From the NCBI GenBank assembly GCA_036510655.1, contig DATCDQ010000009.1:9693-73692 (forward strand): a DNA stretch of 64,000 nt, written 5' to 3'. The notes under the pieces were generated by a model, which was given only the letters and a program-made list of their open reading frames with translations, was not told where the DNA came from and did no database searches. Source of the stretch: Rathayibacter_A sp036510655 (GTDB lineage: Bacteria > Actinomycetota > Actinomycetes > Actinomycetales > Microbacteriaceae). Of this stretch, positions 33,049-42,349 are shown one piece after another; within the stretch, counting starts at the first letter, position 1; every line of letters begins with the position of its first letter. The position numbers and the translations under genes were made by a program.

Positions 33049-35574
33049 ATGTTTGAGAGATTTACCGACCGAGCCCGTCGTGTTGTCGTGTTGGCCCAAG
33101 AAGAGGCCAAGATGCTCAATCACAACTACATTGGTACCGAGCACATCCTGCTTGGCCTGATCCACGAGGGTGAGGGTGTTGCAGCCAAGGCCCTCGAGTC
33201 GATGGGCATCTCACTGGACGCCGTGCGCGAGCAGGTTCAGGACATCATCGGCCAGGGTCAGCAGCAGCCGACCGGCCACATCCCCTTCACGCCGCGTGCG
33301 AAGAAGGTGCTGGAGTTGAGCCTGCGCGAGGCGCTGCAGCTCGGCCACAACTACATCGGTACTGAGCACATCCTGCTCGGCCTGATCCGCGAGGGTGAAG
33401 GCGTTGCCGCGCAGGTTCTGGTCAAGCTCGGTGCTGACCTCAACCGGGTGCGCCAGCAGGTCATCCAGCTGCTCTCCGGCTACCAGGGCAAGGAGCAGGT
33501 GCAGGTCGGGGCCAACGAGCAGCAGGGCCAGCAGGCCGGCAGCCAGATCCTCGACCAGTTCGGGCGCAACCTCACGCAGGCGGCGCGCGACAACAAACTC
33601 GACCCGGTGATCGGTCGTGAGAAAGAGATGGAGCGGGTCATGCAGATCCTCTCCCGACGATCGAAGAACAACCCTGTCCTGATTGGGGAGCCCGGCGTCG
33701 GCAAGACAGCCATCGTCGAGGGCCTTGCTCAGGCGATCGTGCGCGGAGACGTGCCGGAGACGCTGAAGGACAAGCAGCTCTACACGCTCGACCTGGGCTC
33801 ACTGATCGCCGGATCCCGCTACCGCGGCGACTTCGAGGAACGCCTGAAGAAGGTGACCAAGGAGATTCGCACGCGCGGTGACATCATCACGTTCATCGAC
33901 GAGATCCACACCCTGGTCGGTGCAGGTGCAGCCGAAGGCGCGATCGACGCCGCCAGCATCCTGAAGCCGCTGCTGGCCCGCGGCGAGCTGCAGACCATCG
34001 GCGCGACCACGATCGACGAGTACCGCAAGCACTTCGAGAAGGATGCTGCGCTCGAGCGCCGTTTCCAGCCAATCCAGGTGGCGGAGCCTTCGCTGCCACA
34101 CACGATCAACATCCTCAAGGGGCTGCGTGACCGTTACGAGGCGCACCACAAGGTGTCGATTACGGATGGCGCGATCGTCGCCGCCGCGAATCTTGCCGAC
34201 CGCTACATCAGCGACCGGTTCCTGCCGGACAAGGCCATCGACTTGATCGATGAGGCCGGTGCACGTCTGCGCCTGTCGATCTTGTCCGCGCCGCCGGAGT
34301 TGCGCGCGTTCGACGACAAGATCGCCAAAGTTCGCGAAAGCAAGGAGGCCGCGATCGAGGAGCAAGACTTCGAGAAGGCCGCCAGCCTGCGCGACGAGGA
34401 GAAGAACCTCCTTGGCGAGCGGCTGCGCTTGGAGAAGCAGTGGCGCGCCGGCGAGGTCAAGACGACGGCCGAGGTCGATGAGGGACTGATCGCCGAAGTT
34501 CTGGCGCAGGCCACAGGCATCCCGGTGTTCAAGCTGACCGAAGAGGAGTCCAGCCGCCTCGTCTTCATGGAGAAGGCGCTGCACCAGCGCGTCATCGGCC
34601 AGGAAGAGGCGATCTCTGCCCTGTCCAAGACGATCCGCCGCACGCGCGCCGGTCTCAAGGACCCGCACCGCCCATCCGGTTCGTTCATCTTCGCCGGACC
34701 GACCGGTGTCGGCAAGACCGAGCTGGCCAAGGCGCTCGCCGAGTTCCTCTTCGACGACGAGTCGGCCATGATCTCGCTCGACATGAGCGAGTACGGCGAG
34801 AAGCACACCGTGTCGCGTCTGTTCGGTGCCCCCCCAGGATTCGTCGGCTTCGAAGAGGGCGGCCAGCTCACCGAGAAGGTGCGCCGCAAGCCGTTCAGCG
34901 TCGTGCTGTTCGACGAGATCGAGAAGGCGCACCCGGACATCTTCAACTCGCTCCTTCAGATTCTGGAAGAGGGCCGGCTGACCGATGGTCAGGGTCGCGT
35001 CGTCGACTTCAAGAACACGGTGATCATCATGACCACCAACCTCGGCACGAAGGACATCACCGGCGGCCCCGTCGGCTTCCTCATCGAGGGTGACACACAG
35101 ACCGGTTACGACCGGATGGCCGGCAAGGTCAAGGACGAGTTGAGGAAGAACTTCAAGCCGGAATTCCTCAACCGAGTCGACGAGATCATCGTCTTCCCGC
35201 AGCTGTCCAAGCCGGAGCTCCTGCAGATCGTCGACCTGTTCATCAAGCGTCTGAGCGATCGGATGCTGGACCGCGACATGACCGTCGAGCTCACCACCGC
35301 CGCGAAGGAGCACCTGATCGAGGTCGGGTTCGATCCGACGCTGGGTGCGCGACCACTACGTCGCGCCGTGCAGCACGAGATCGAGGATCGGCTCTCCGAG
35401 CGGATCCTGCAGGGCGAACTCGGCTCCGGTAACCACGTTCACGTGGACTTCGTCGACAACGCGTTCGTGTTCACAACCACGAGCCACGCTGAGCCGGCCG
35501 CCATCGGCGCGGGCGTCGGCGCTGGCCCAGGTACTGGCGCCGTCACCCCCGACCTGGCGGCCGCCGCTGACTAA
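33049..35574 (+). CDS. clpC: ATP-dependent Clp protease ATP-binding subunit ClpC
   Basis: This 841-residue protein starts at the ATG at 33049, behind AAGGAGTGA. The N-domain (residues 1-145) has two Clp repeats, each with HNYIGTEHILLGLI. AAA module 1 has Walker A GEPGVGKT (about 213-220). A UVR-type coiled coil (about 428-465) follows, and module 2 has GPTGVGKT (about 551-558). VGFDPTLGARPLRRAVQHEIED is the C-terminal signature. It unfolds substrates for ClpP. The last 30 residues are Gly/Ala-rich. An upstream open frame to 32851 is low complexity and not counted. Confidence 0.97.
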   Translation: MFERFTDRARRVVVLAQEEAKMLNHNYIGTEHILLGLIHEGEGVAAKALESMGISLDAVREQVQDIIGQGQQQPTGHIPFTPRAKKVLELSLREALQLGHNYIGTEHILLGLIREGEGVAAQVLVKLGADLNRVRQQVIQLLSGYQGKEQVQVGANEQQGQQAGSQILDQFGRNLTQAARDNKLDPVIGREKEMERVMQILSRRSKNNPVLIGEPGVGKTAIVEGLAQAIVRGDVPETLKDKQLYTLDLGSLIAGSRYRGDFEERLKKVTKEIRTRGDIITFIDEIHTLVGAGAAEGAIDAASILKPLLARGELQTIGATTIDEYRKHFEKDAALERRFQPIQVAEPSLPHTINILKGLRDRYEAHHKVSITDGAIVAAANLADRYISDRFLPDKAIDLIDEAGARLRLSILSAPPELRAFDDKIAKVRESKEAAIEEQDFEKAASLRDEEKNLLGERLRLEKQWRAGEVKTTAEVDEGLIAEVLAQATGIPVFKLTEEESSRLVFMEKALHQRVIGQEEAISALSKTIRRTRAGLKDPHRPSGSFIFAGPTGVGKTELAKALAEFLFDDESAMISLDMSEYGEKHTVSRLFGAPPGFVGFEEGGQLTEKVRRKPFSVVLFDEIEKAHPDIFNSLLQILEEGRLTDGQGRVVDFKNTVIIMTTNLGTKDITGGPVGFLIEGDTQTGYDRMAGKVKDELRKNFKPEFLNRVDEIIVFPQLSKPELLQIVDLFIKRLSDRMLDRDMTVELTTAAKEHLIEVGFDPTLGARPLRRAVQHEIEDRLSERILQGELGSGNHVHVDFVDNAFVFTTTSHAEPAAIGAGVGAGPGTGAVTPDLAAAAD

Positions 35575-35604
35575 CGCTCCCACGCTCACGCCCCCTCCCA
35601 TCCT

Positions 35605-35670
35605 TCGCTGAGGTGCGGGCTTCGGTCGCTTTCGCTGCTGGCAAAGCGACCGAAGTCCGCACCTCAGCGA
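35605..35670. repeat. 66-bp near-perfect hairpin after clpC
   Basis: Arms 35605-35632 and 35643-35670 (28 bp) are inverse copies with one mismatch. The hairpin is followed by AAAAAA on the plus strand rather than T, so it is not a standard terminator for clpC. It may be a dispersed palindromic element or an mRNA 3' stabiliser. Confidence 0.75.
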
Positions 35671-35710
35671 TAAAAAAGAGGGCGGCACACGCATCCGTAG
35701 ACTGGGGAGC

Positions 35711-36220
35711 GTGAGCGAGACGACGTTTTCCGTGAGACAGGCGCGCACCAGCGATATCAAAGGCATCAAGCAGCTGGTCGAACCGCTCGTGCAGCGACGC
35801 ATCCTGTTGGGCAAGGAACTCGTCGTCTTCTATGAGGCCGTGCAGGAGTTCCGGGTCGTCGAGGACGACGCGGGCAAGCTCATCGGATGCGGCGCCCTCC
35901 ACGTCATGTGGGAAGACCTTGCCGAGGTGCGCACACTGGCCGCCGCAGACAGCTGGCGCGGTCGCGGCGTGGGCCACGCGTTGCTCTCGCAACTCGAGCA
36001 GGATGCCCGCACGCTCGGGCTCTCACGCTTGTTCTGTCTGACCTTCGAGGTGCCGTTCTTCTCCCGCCACGGCTTCGTCGAGATGGGCGAGGAGACTGTC
36101 GATCGGGATGTCTACGCCGAGCTTGTTCGCAGCCCCGACGAGGGTGTCGCCGAGTTTCTCGACCTCGCCAGGGTCAAGCCCAACACACTCGGCAACACAC
36201 GGATGCTCAAACGCCTGTAG
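35711..36220 (+). CDS. amino-acid N-acetyltransferase (short ArgA-like GNAT)
   Basis: This 169-residue GNAT protein starts at the GTG at 35711. VRQARTSDIKGIKQLVEPLVQRRILLGKE is the N-terminus seen in stand-alone actinobacterial N-acetylglutamate synthases. VRTLAAADSWRGRGVGHALLSQLEQDA holds the acetyl-CoA loop (RGRGVG). FFSRHGFVEMGEETVDRDVYAELVRSPDEGVAEFLDL is the ArgA-type tail. It probably makes N-acetylglutamate for arginine synthesis. Confidence 0.85.
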   Translation: MSETTFSVRQARTSDIKGIKQLVEPLVQRRILLGKELVVFYEAVQEFRVVEDDAGKLIGCGALHVMWEDLAEVRTLAAADSWRGRGVGHALLSQLEQDARTLGLSRLFCLTFEVPFFSRHGFVEMGEETVDRDVYAELVRSPDEGVAEFLDLARVKPNTLGNTRMLKRL

Positions 36221-36563
36221 ACGTTGGAGTTCAGGCAATCGCGCTTGCGATGGGCGACCCTGTGGTGCGCCTGAGTCCCGCCTGACACTGGCATGTGCGA
36301 CAGTCGCAAGCCGTCTCAGATTTCACTCAGAATTCTCGCACACCATTGTGCGTGCGCAGATGAGCCAAATTCGTCAATCGGCTGGAACTAGGTGTTTGGC
36401 TCTTATAGGGTGGCTCCCATTGCCGTAACTGTCGCAATGGGGCGCTCGGTGCTCAGATGAGCACGGATGGACGAGACTTCACTCTGTGTTCATTCACAGG
36501 TGGGGTTCAGTACCTCGAACCTCTCTAACGTGGCGGATGCGCAATCCGTCATGAAGGAGAAAG
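36221..36563 (+). promoter_or_regulatory. long leader upstream of secreted nuclease gene
   Basis: No gene was found. Two perfect inverted repeats occur: CCATTGC/GCAATGG (36417-36440) and GTGCTCAGATGAGCAC (36449-36464). Nearer the gene, GTTCATTCACAGG and GGTTCAG recall PHO-box half sites, but spacing is irregular. AAGGAGA precedes the start. A phosphate-responsive promoter is possible given the nucleotidase product. Confidence 0.4.
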
Positions 36564-39500
36564 ATGTCCGATCAACACGGCAGGGCCTGGAAACTGGCCG
36601 CAGCTGCCCTAGCAGGGCTCGGCCTCGCGGCCGGTCCGCTCGTCGCCCTCCCGGCGAACGCGAGCACAGACGGCACCGGTGTCGTCATCCATGAGGTGTA
36701 CCTCAGCGGTGGCAGCGCGGGCGCCCTCTACAAGAACAAGTTCGTCGAGTTGTACAACCCGAGCGACACTGCCGTCACCGTCAGCGGTTGGTCGCTGCAG
36801 TACCGACCGGCGACTCAGGCCGGCGTCTCCCCGACCGTGATCACTCTGTCAGGCAAGATCGCCCCGCACGACTACTATCTGATCGGCGGAGGCTCAAACG
36901 GCACTGCCGGCGCCGACCTGCCGACGCCGGATGTCACGAGCACTCTGGCCCCTGCTAACGGCGGCGGCACGCTCTTCCTCGCCAACACGATCAGCCCGGT
37001 CACGGCACCGGTTGGCTCCGTCACGAACAACTCGCAGATCGTCGACCTGCTGGGCTGGGGCAACTCGAACACGTTCGAGGGCGCGGCCGCACCAGCGCCG
37101 AAATCCACAACCGACGTTCAGTCGCTCGTCCGCGCGAACTTCCTGGACTCGGACGACAACCACACCGACTTCTCGCTGACACCGAACATCACCCCGCAGG
37201 CGTCGACTCCAGCCACCACTGATCCCGGTGATGGCGGCACCGATCCGGGCGATGGTACGGATCCGGGCACTGGTGGTGACCCGAGCCCACCGATCACCAT
37301 TGCAGAAATCCAAGGAACCACGAACGTCAGCCCGCAAGAGGGCAATAAAGTCACAACCACCGGCATCGTCACAGCGGCGTACCCGACCGGCGGATTCAAC
37401 GGATATTTCATTCAGACTCCCGGCACGGGTGGCACGCTTGATCTCGCCACACGCACCGCATCCGATGGACTCTTCGTGTACTCATCGTCATCCAACACCG
37501 TCTCGACCGTACACACAGGCGACTACGTTCAGGTCACCGGCGTCGTCACCGAGTTCGGCGGGCTGACCCAGCTCACTGTCGCATCCGCTGCTGATCTCAC
37601 GCAGCTCGACAAGACCAGCGTCACCGCTCCGACTCCCGTCACCGTCGTGATCCCCCCGACGGAAGAGCAGCGTGAAAGCCTTGAAGGCATGCTGGTCGCC
37701 CCCCAAGGTGCGTACACGATCACCGACAACTACTCGCTGAATCAGTACGGCGAGATCGGTCTCGCGGTAGGCGACAAGCCGCTCGTGCAGCCGACAGAGG
37801 TCGCAGCACCGGGCACGGCAGAGTATGCCGCAGTTATCGCGGGCAACGCGTCGCGGGCGATCAAGCTCGACGATGGTGCATCCACGAACTTCCTCAGCGC
37901 AGCGAACCAGGGTAAGCCCCTGTCATGGCTCACCGCCGACGATCACGTGCGCGTCGGCTCTGCGGTCACGTTCACCGGTCCGGTCATCATGGATTACCGC
38001 AACACCGCGTGGAAGCTTCAGCCGACCGCCGAACTGACTCCCGCCAACGCGGCAACGGTTCAGCCGGCAACGTTCTCCAACACGCGCACCGCCGCACCGA
38101 CGAATGTCGGCGGCGATGTGAAGGTTGCGACCTTCAACGTGCTGAACTACTTCGCGACCACGGGCGATCAGGTCGCAGGCTGCACCTTCTACAAGGACCG
38201 TGCGGGCACCCCGATCACCGTGAACACCGGATGCGACGTTCGCGGCGCTGCGAACGAAGTCAGCTTCAAGCGCCAGCAGGCCAAGGAGGTCGTGGCAATC
38301 AACGACCTCGGTGCCGACATCGTTTCGCTCGAAGAGATCGAGAACTCCTCGAAGTTCATGGGCACCGACGGCAAGCCGAAGAACCGCGACTACGCACTGT
38401 CGACACTCGTCGGTGCGCTCAACGCGGCCGCCGGTAGCGCCGTCTGGGATTACGTTCGCTCACCGTCGGCGCTGCCGAGCAATGAGGACGTCATCCGCAC
38501 CGCCTTCATCTACAAGACGGCCGCAATCGAAACTGTCGGTTCGTCTTCGATCCTGTTGACCGGCACCGCATTCGACAATGCCCGTTGGCCGCTAGCGCAG
38601 GCGTTCAAGCAGAAGGGTGCTTCGGACAGCCAGGCGTTCATCGACATTGTGAACCACTTCAAATCGAAGGGTTCAGGCACGGGCGACAACGCGGACAAGG
38701 GCGACGGGCAGGGAGCATCCAACACTTCGCGCGTGGCTCAGGCCAAGGATCTCGTGAAGTTTGCTGACGATCTGAAGGCAAGCACCGGGATCTCGCACGT
38801 CACGCTGGTTGGCGACTTCAACGCCTACATGAAGGAAGACCCGATCAAGGTCCTCACGGATGCAGGCTATATCGATCAGGTGACCACGAAGACCGATCAG
38901 TACACGTATGCCTACGGCGGAACGGTCGGTTCGCTCGACCACATCTTCGCGAACGCTGAGGCGAACGCAGACGTGACCGGAGCGGCTGTCTGGAACATCA
39001 ACTCGGTCGAGTCTGTCGCACTCGAGTACAGCCGGTACAACTACAACGCCACGAACTACTATGTGGCGGATCAGTACCGCGCGTCCGATCACGACCCGAT
39101 CATCGTCGGGCTCGACCTTTCGCCGAAGCCGGTCACGCTGAACCTGTTGAACATCAACGACTTCCACGGTCGCATCGATTCCAACACGGTAAAGTTCGCC
39201 GGAACCGTCGAGCAGTTGCGCGCCCAAGGTGGAGACAGCAACACGCTGTTCCTGTCAGCGGGAGACAACATCGGAGCCACGCTGTTCGCATCCGCATCGC
39301 AGCAGGACAAGCCGACCATCGACGTGCTGAACGCACTGAAGTTGAAGGCATCCGCAGTGGGAAACCACGAGTTCGACCAGGGGTTCAGCGACCTCAGCGG
39401 TCGAGTGCAGAGTGCTGCCGACTTCCAGTACCTCGGTGCGAATGTCTACACCAAGGGCACGAAGACGCCGGCGCTTCCCGAGTACAAGACCTTCCAGGTT

Positions 39501-41336
39501 GACGGTCTGACCGTCGCGGTGATCGGTGTTGTCACGCAGGAGACGCCCACGTTGGTGACTCCGGGCGGCATCAGCGGCCTCGACTTCGGCGACCCGGTCG
39601 AAGCGGTGAACCGTGTTGCAGCTCAGCTGACCGACGGCAACCCGTTCAACGGTGAGGCCGACTTCATCGTTGCCGAGTACCACGAGGGTGCCGGCTTCGG
39701 CACACCAGATGGCGCGACACTTGAGCAGGAAGTCACGGCGGGCGGCGCATTCGCCGACATCGTCACGAAGACATCGCCCAAGGTGGCGGCGATCTTCACC
39801 GGTCACACGCACAAGATGTACGCGTGGGATGCACCGGTTCCCGGAGCGGACGGCAAGACCCGTCCGATCCTGCAGACCGGCAGCTACGGTGAGAACATCG
39901 GCCAGATCCAGCTGACGATCGATCCGACCTCCAAGGCCGTCACCGGCTACGTTGCTCGCAACGTGGCTCGTACGACGACAGCGGATGGCGACCTGGTCGC
40001 TTCATACCCGCGTGTCGCCGAGGTGAAGACCATCGTCGACAAGGCAATTGCGGAAGCTGCGGTCATCGGCAACCAGAAGGTCGGGTCTGTCTCGAAGGAC
40101 ATCACGACCGCTTTCATCGGCGGGTCTCGTGATGACCGGATGTCGGAGTCGACGTTGGGCAACTTGGTTGCCGACTCGCTTCTGGCTTCGCTGAAGTCGC
40201 CTGACGTTGGCGGTGCCGAAATCGGCATGGTCAACCCCGGCGGCCTGCGTGCTGACCTGGTGTACGGGTCGGACGGAAGCGTGACCTACGCTCAGGCCAA
40301 CGCCGTGCTGCCGTTCCTGAACAACCTCGGAACGACGACACTGACCGGTGCCCAGTTCAAGGTTGCGCTCGAACAGCAGTGGCAGACCAACGCAGACGGC
40401 ACGGTTCCCAGCCGTGACTTCCTCAACCTGGGCCTGTCGAAGAACGTCAGCTACACGTATGACCCGACGCGGGAGCGTGGCGACCACATCACCGGCATCA
40501 CCGTGAACGGTGAGCCGATCGATCTGGCGCGCAACTATCGCGTCGGCACGTTCAGCTTCCTTCTCGATGGCGGGGACAACTTCCGCGTCATCGCTCAGGG
40601 TGCCAACACGAAGGACTCCGGACTCGTCGACCGTGATGCGTGGATCGCATACATCACGGCCAACAGCCCGCTGTCGCCGAGCTTCGATCGCCGTGGGGTG
40701 TCGCTGATCGGCGTGCCGACCACTGCGGTCGCCGCGGGTGACACCGTCTCCTTCGATGCGACCAAGCTGAACCTGACCTCGCTGGGCAGCCCGGCCAACA
40801 CCGAGCTGACGGCGACCTGGCAGGGCAGTGCGAGTGCGCCGGTGACGTTTGCAGTGAACGAGGTGGGCGCGGCATCCGTCTCGCTCACAGTTCCTTCCGA
40901 TGTCTCGGGCGCGAGTGAGTTGATCCTCACCGCCGCGCCCTCCGGTACGACGGTGCGGGTGCCGCTCACAATTGCGGTCAACTCGCGGCCGGGTACTCCG
41001 GCGACGTCGGCATCGGCCGCAGCGCAGACCAGCCAGCTGGCGGACGTGTTCAGCGTTCCGAACGGCGCGCAGAAGCCGGGCACGACGCTCACGCTGAAGC
41101 TCGGCGCGGACAAGGCCGGCCAGTGGGTGTCCGCATGGTTCTGGGCAGCACCCGTGAAGAAGTCGCAAGGCATCAACGCGGGCGGATGGCTGCAGGTTGC
41201 GGCCGATGGCAGCGTCACGGTGACGGTGCCGTCCGGGCTCGAGAACGGCCGGCAGTCGCTGGTCGTTCAGGACGCCAAGGGCGCGGTCATCGGCTGGACC
41301 GAGCTGACGGTTCCCGCCGCCGGCAAGGTGAAGTAG
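36564..41336 (+). CDS. secreted ExeM/NucH-type nuclease fused to 5'-nucleotidase
   Basis: This 1590-residue protein begins with a signal peptide ending near PANA (residue 33). Order of domains: lamin-tail domain (about 38-160; EVYLSGGSAGALYKNKFVELYNPSD), Gly/Asp/Pro linker (about 215-245), OB-like segment (about 245-350), endonuclease/exonuclease/phosphatase domain (about 515-850; KVATFNVLNYF, LEEIEN, LVGDFNAY, SDHDPI), and calcineurin-like 5'-nucleotidase (about 855-1390; NINDFHGRID, AGDN, GNHEFDQG, GHTHKMY, DGGDNF). The last 200 residues are Ig-like. No sorting signal or terminal membrane helix was seen. It likely degrades extracellular DNA and dephosphorylates the nucleotides to recover phosphate. 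Confidence 0.9.
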   Translation: MSDQHGRAWKLAAAALAGLGLAAGPLVALPANASTDGTGVVIHEVYLSGGSAGALYKNKFVELYNPSDTAVTVSGWSLQYRPATQAGVSPTVITLSGKIAPHDYYLIGGGSNGTAGADLPTPDVTSTLAPANGGGTLFLANTISPVTAPVGSVTNNSQIVDLLGWGNSNTFEGAAAPAPKSTTDVQSLVRANFLDSDDNHTDFSLTPNITPQASTPATTDPGDGGTDPGDGTDPGTGGDPSPPITIAEIQGTTNVSPQEGNKVTTTGIVTAAYPTGGFNGYFIQTPGTGGTLDLATRTASDGLFVYSSSSNTVSTVHTGDYVQVTGVVTEFGGLTQLTVASAADLTQLDKTSVTAPTPVTVVIPPTEEQRESLEGMLVAPQGAYTITDNYSLNQYGEIGLAVGDKPLVQPTEVAAPGTAEYAAVIAGNASRAIKLDDGASTNFLSAANQGKPLSWLTADDHVRVGSAVTFTGPVIMDYRNTAWKLQPTAELTPANAATVQPATFSNTRTAAPTNVGGDVKVATFNVLNYFATTGDQVAGCTFYKDRAGTPITVNTGCDVRGAANEVSFKRQQAKEVVAINDLGADIVSLEEIENSSKFMGTDGKPKNRDYALSTLVGALNAAAGSAVWDYVRSPSALPSNEDVIRTAFIYKTAAIETVGSSSILLTGTAFDNARWPLAQAFKQKGASDSQAFIDIVNHFKSKGSGTGDNADKGDGQGASNTSRVAQAKDLVKFADDLKASTGISHVTLVGDFNAYMKEDPIKVLTDAGYIDQVTTKTDQYTYAYGGTVGSLDHIFANAEANADVTGAAVWNINSVESVALEYSRYNYNATNYYVADQYRASDHDPIIVGLDLSPKPVTLNLLNINDFHGRIDSNTVKFAGTVEQLRAQGGDSNTLFLSAGDNIGATLFASASQQDKPTIDVLNALKLKASAVGNHEFDQGFSDLSGRVQSAADFQYLGANVYTKGTKTPALPEYKTFQVDGLTVAVIGVVTQETPTLVTPGGISGLDFGDPVEAVNRVAAQLTDGNPFNGEADFIVAEYHEGAGFGTPDGATLEQEVTAGGAFADIVTKTSPKVAAIFTGHTHKMYAWDAPVPGADGKTRPILQTGSYGENIGQIQLTIDPTSKAVTGYVARNVARTTTADGDLVASYPRVAEVKTIVDKAIAEAAVIGNQKVGSVSKDITTAFIGGSRDDRMSESTLGNLVADSLLASLKSPDVGGAEIGMVNPGGLRADLVYGSDGSVTYAQANAVLPFLNNLGTTTLTGAQFKVALEQQWQTNADGTVPSRDFLNLGLSKNVSYTYDPTRERGDHITGITVNGEPIDLARNYRVGTFSFLLDGGDNFRVIAQGANTKDSGLVDRDAWIAYITANSPLSPSFDRRGVSLIGVPTTAVAAGDTVSFDATKLNLTSLGSPANTELTATWQGSASAPVTFAVNEVGAASVSLTVPSDVSGASELILTAAPSGTTVRVPLTIAVNSRPGTPATSASAAAQTSQLADVFSVPNGAQKPGTTLTLKLGADKAGQWVSAWFWAAPVKKSQGINAGGWLQVAADGSVTVTVPSGLENGRQSLVVQDAKGAVIGWTELTVPAAGKVK

Positions 41337-41363
41337 CACACCGGCTCAACAAAAGGTAAGTGA

Positions 41364-41392
41364 TTGGCCCCGGGCATCCAGCCCGGGGCCAA
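41364..41392 (+). terminator. hairpin terminator after nuclease gene
   Basis: TTGGCCCCGGGC (41364-41375) pairs perfectly with GCCCGGGGCCAA (41381-41392) across ATCCA. Only two T follow, so termination efficiency is uncertain, but position 28 bp after the stop fits. Confidence 0.6.
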
Positions 41393-41421
41393 TTGCGTGC
41401 GCAGGCTCCGTCTCGGGTGAC

Positions 41422-41481
41422 AGTGTCCGTTTCGGACGAGCGTGCCCCGCGCGCGGGACGCACTCGTCCGAAACGGACACT
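41422..41481. repeat. 60-bp hairpin with 19-bp perfect arms
   Basis: AGTGTCCGTTTCGGACGAG (41422-41440) is inversely repeated without mismatch at 41463-41481, around a GC-only centre that is itself partly palindromic. No T-run follows. It resembles the other long intergenic palindromes in this window and the tilS unit in size. Confidence 0.8.
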
Positions 41482-41559
41482 CTTGGGCCGGCGACGGATG
41501 GCGCGCGAATCGCCGCAGGCATCCGCAGGGCTTGCCGTTCCGCTGGGTACCCTGAGGGC

Positions 41560-42216
41560 ATGTCGACGATCAAGCATCCCGTCGGCCCGCAGCCAAGCAA
41601 AGTGTATTGGCGCCGGCGGCTGATAGTGATTCTGGGACTCCTCGCGGTCATCGTCGTCATCGTGCTGATCGTGGTGCGCCCGGGAGCCAGCAGCGGACAG
41701 ACCACGCCGCCGCCTGCGACGACGTCGAAACCGCCGGCTGTGAAGACGACGCCGGGCGCGACGTCGCCGCCGAGCACCACGATCCCGACGACCGCTGCGC
41801 AGGTCGCCGGCGCGCCGTGTGTTGCGGCGAACATCGACGTCGAAGCGATAATGGATGCCACCAACTACAGCGCCGCTCAGAAACCGCAACTTTCACTATC
41901 GCTGACGAACACGGGCCTGAAGTCGTGCACGCTGGACGCGGGCACAGCAACGCAGGTGTACACGATCACCAGCGGCGCCGAGGTGTACTGGAAGTCGACC
42001 GACTGCCAAACCAACCCGGTGCATACCGAGATTCTGTTGAAACCGGCCAAGACGGTGACATCCACCCCGATCGCGTGGGACCGCACACGATCTGATCCTG
42101 CATCCTGCAGCAGCACTTCCCGGCCAGTAGTGCCGGCCGCCGGCGCCTCGTATCACCTGAAGGTATCGGTCGGCGGCTTCGCCTCCGCGACGACCAAGCA
42201 GTTCCTGCTCAACTGA
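41560..42216 (+). CDS. membrane-anchored extracellular protein, unknown
   Basis: This 218-residue protein has a short basic N-terminus and one membrane segment (about residues 22-42, LIVILGLLAVIVVIVLIVV). A Pro/Thr-rich stalk (about 47-80) and a beta-rich extracellular domain with four Cys (CVAAN, SCTLDAG, DCQTN, ASCSS) follow. LSLSLTNTGLKSCTLDAGT is reminiscent of DUF4232-like secreted domains. No function is assigned. The start has GAGGGC upstream. Confidence 0.7.
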   Translation: MSTIKHPVGPQPSKVYWRRRLIVILGLLAVIVVIVLIVVRPGASSGQTTPPPATTSKPPAVKTTPGATSPPSTTIPTTAAQVAGAPCVAANIDVEAIMDATNYSAAQKPQLSLSLTNTGLKSCTLDAGTATQVYTITSGAEVYWKSTDCQTNPVHTEILLKPAKTVTSTPIAWDRTRSDPASCSSTSRPVVPAAGASYHLKVSVGGFASATTKQFLLN

Positions 42217-42274
42217 AACGGGGTGCGCGCCACCGGGACGCGCCCACTTGAGAAGAGCGCTCGAGAGCAGCGCA

Positions 42275-42325
42275 GTCTGCACAGAAGCGTCGTCTGCACA
42301 GAAGCGTCGTCTGCACAGAAGCGTC
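42275..42325. repeat. 17-bp unit repeated three times in tandem
   Basis: GTCTGCACAGAAGCGTC occurs perfectly at 42275-42291, 42292-42308 and 42309-42325, 25 bp before the methyltransferase start. Direct tandem copies without spacers are unlike CRISPR. They could be an array of binding sites or a variable-number repeat. Confidence 0.85.
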
Positions 42326-42349
42326 GGTCCCTCAGAGTAAAGTTTCCAT

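Noticed and set aside
33799..35313. 504-codon frame antisense to clpC
   Set aside because: Same reasoning: a shadow of clpC with no protein features of its own.
35605..35680. Rho-independent terminator of clpC
   Set aside because: The hairpin is followed by A-run, not T-run, on the coding strand.
36470..36560. PHO box before the nuclease gene
   Set aside because: GTTCA-like half sites are present but not at 11-bp spacing, so I keep it only as a possibility in the leader entry.
42275..42325. CRISPR-like array
   Set aside because: The three units are directly joined without spacers and no cas genes are present.
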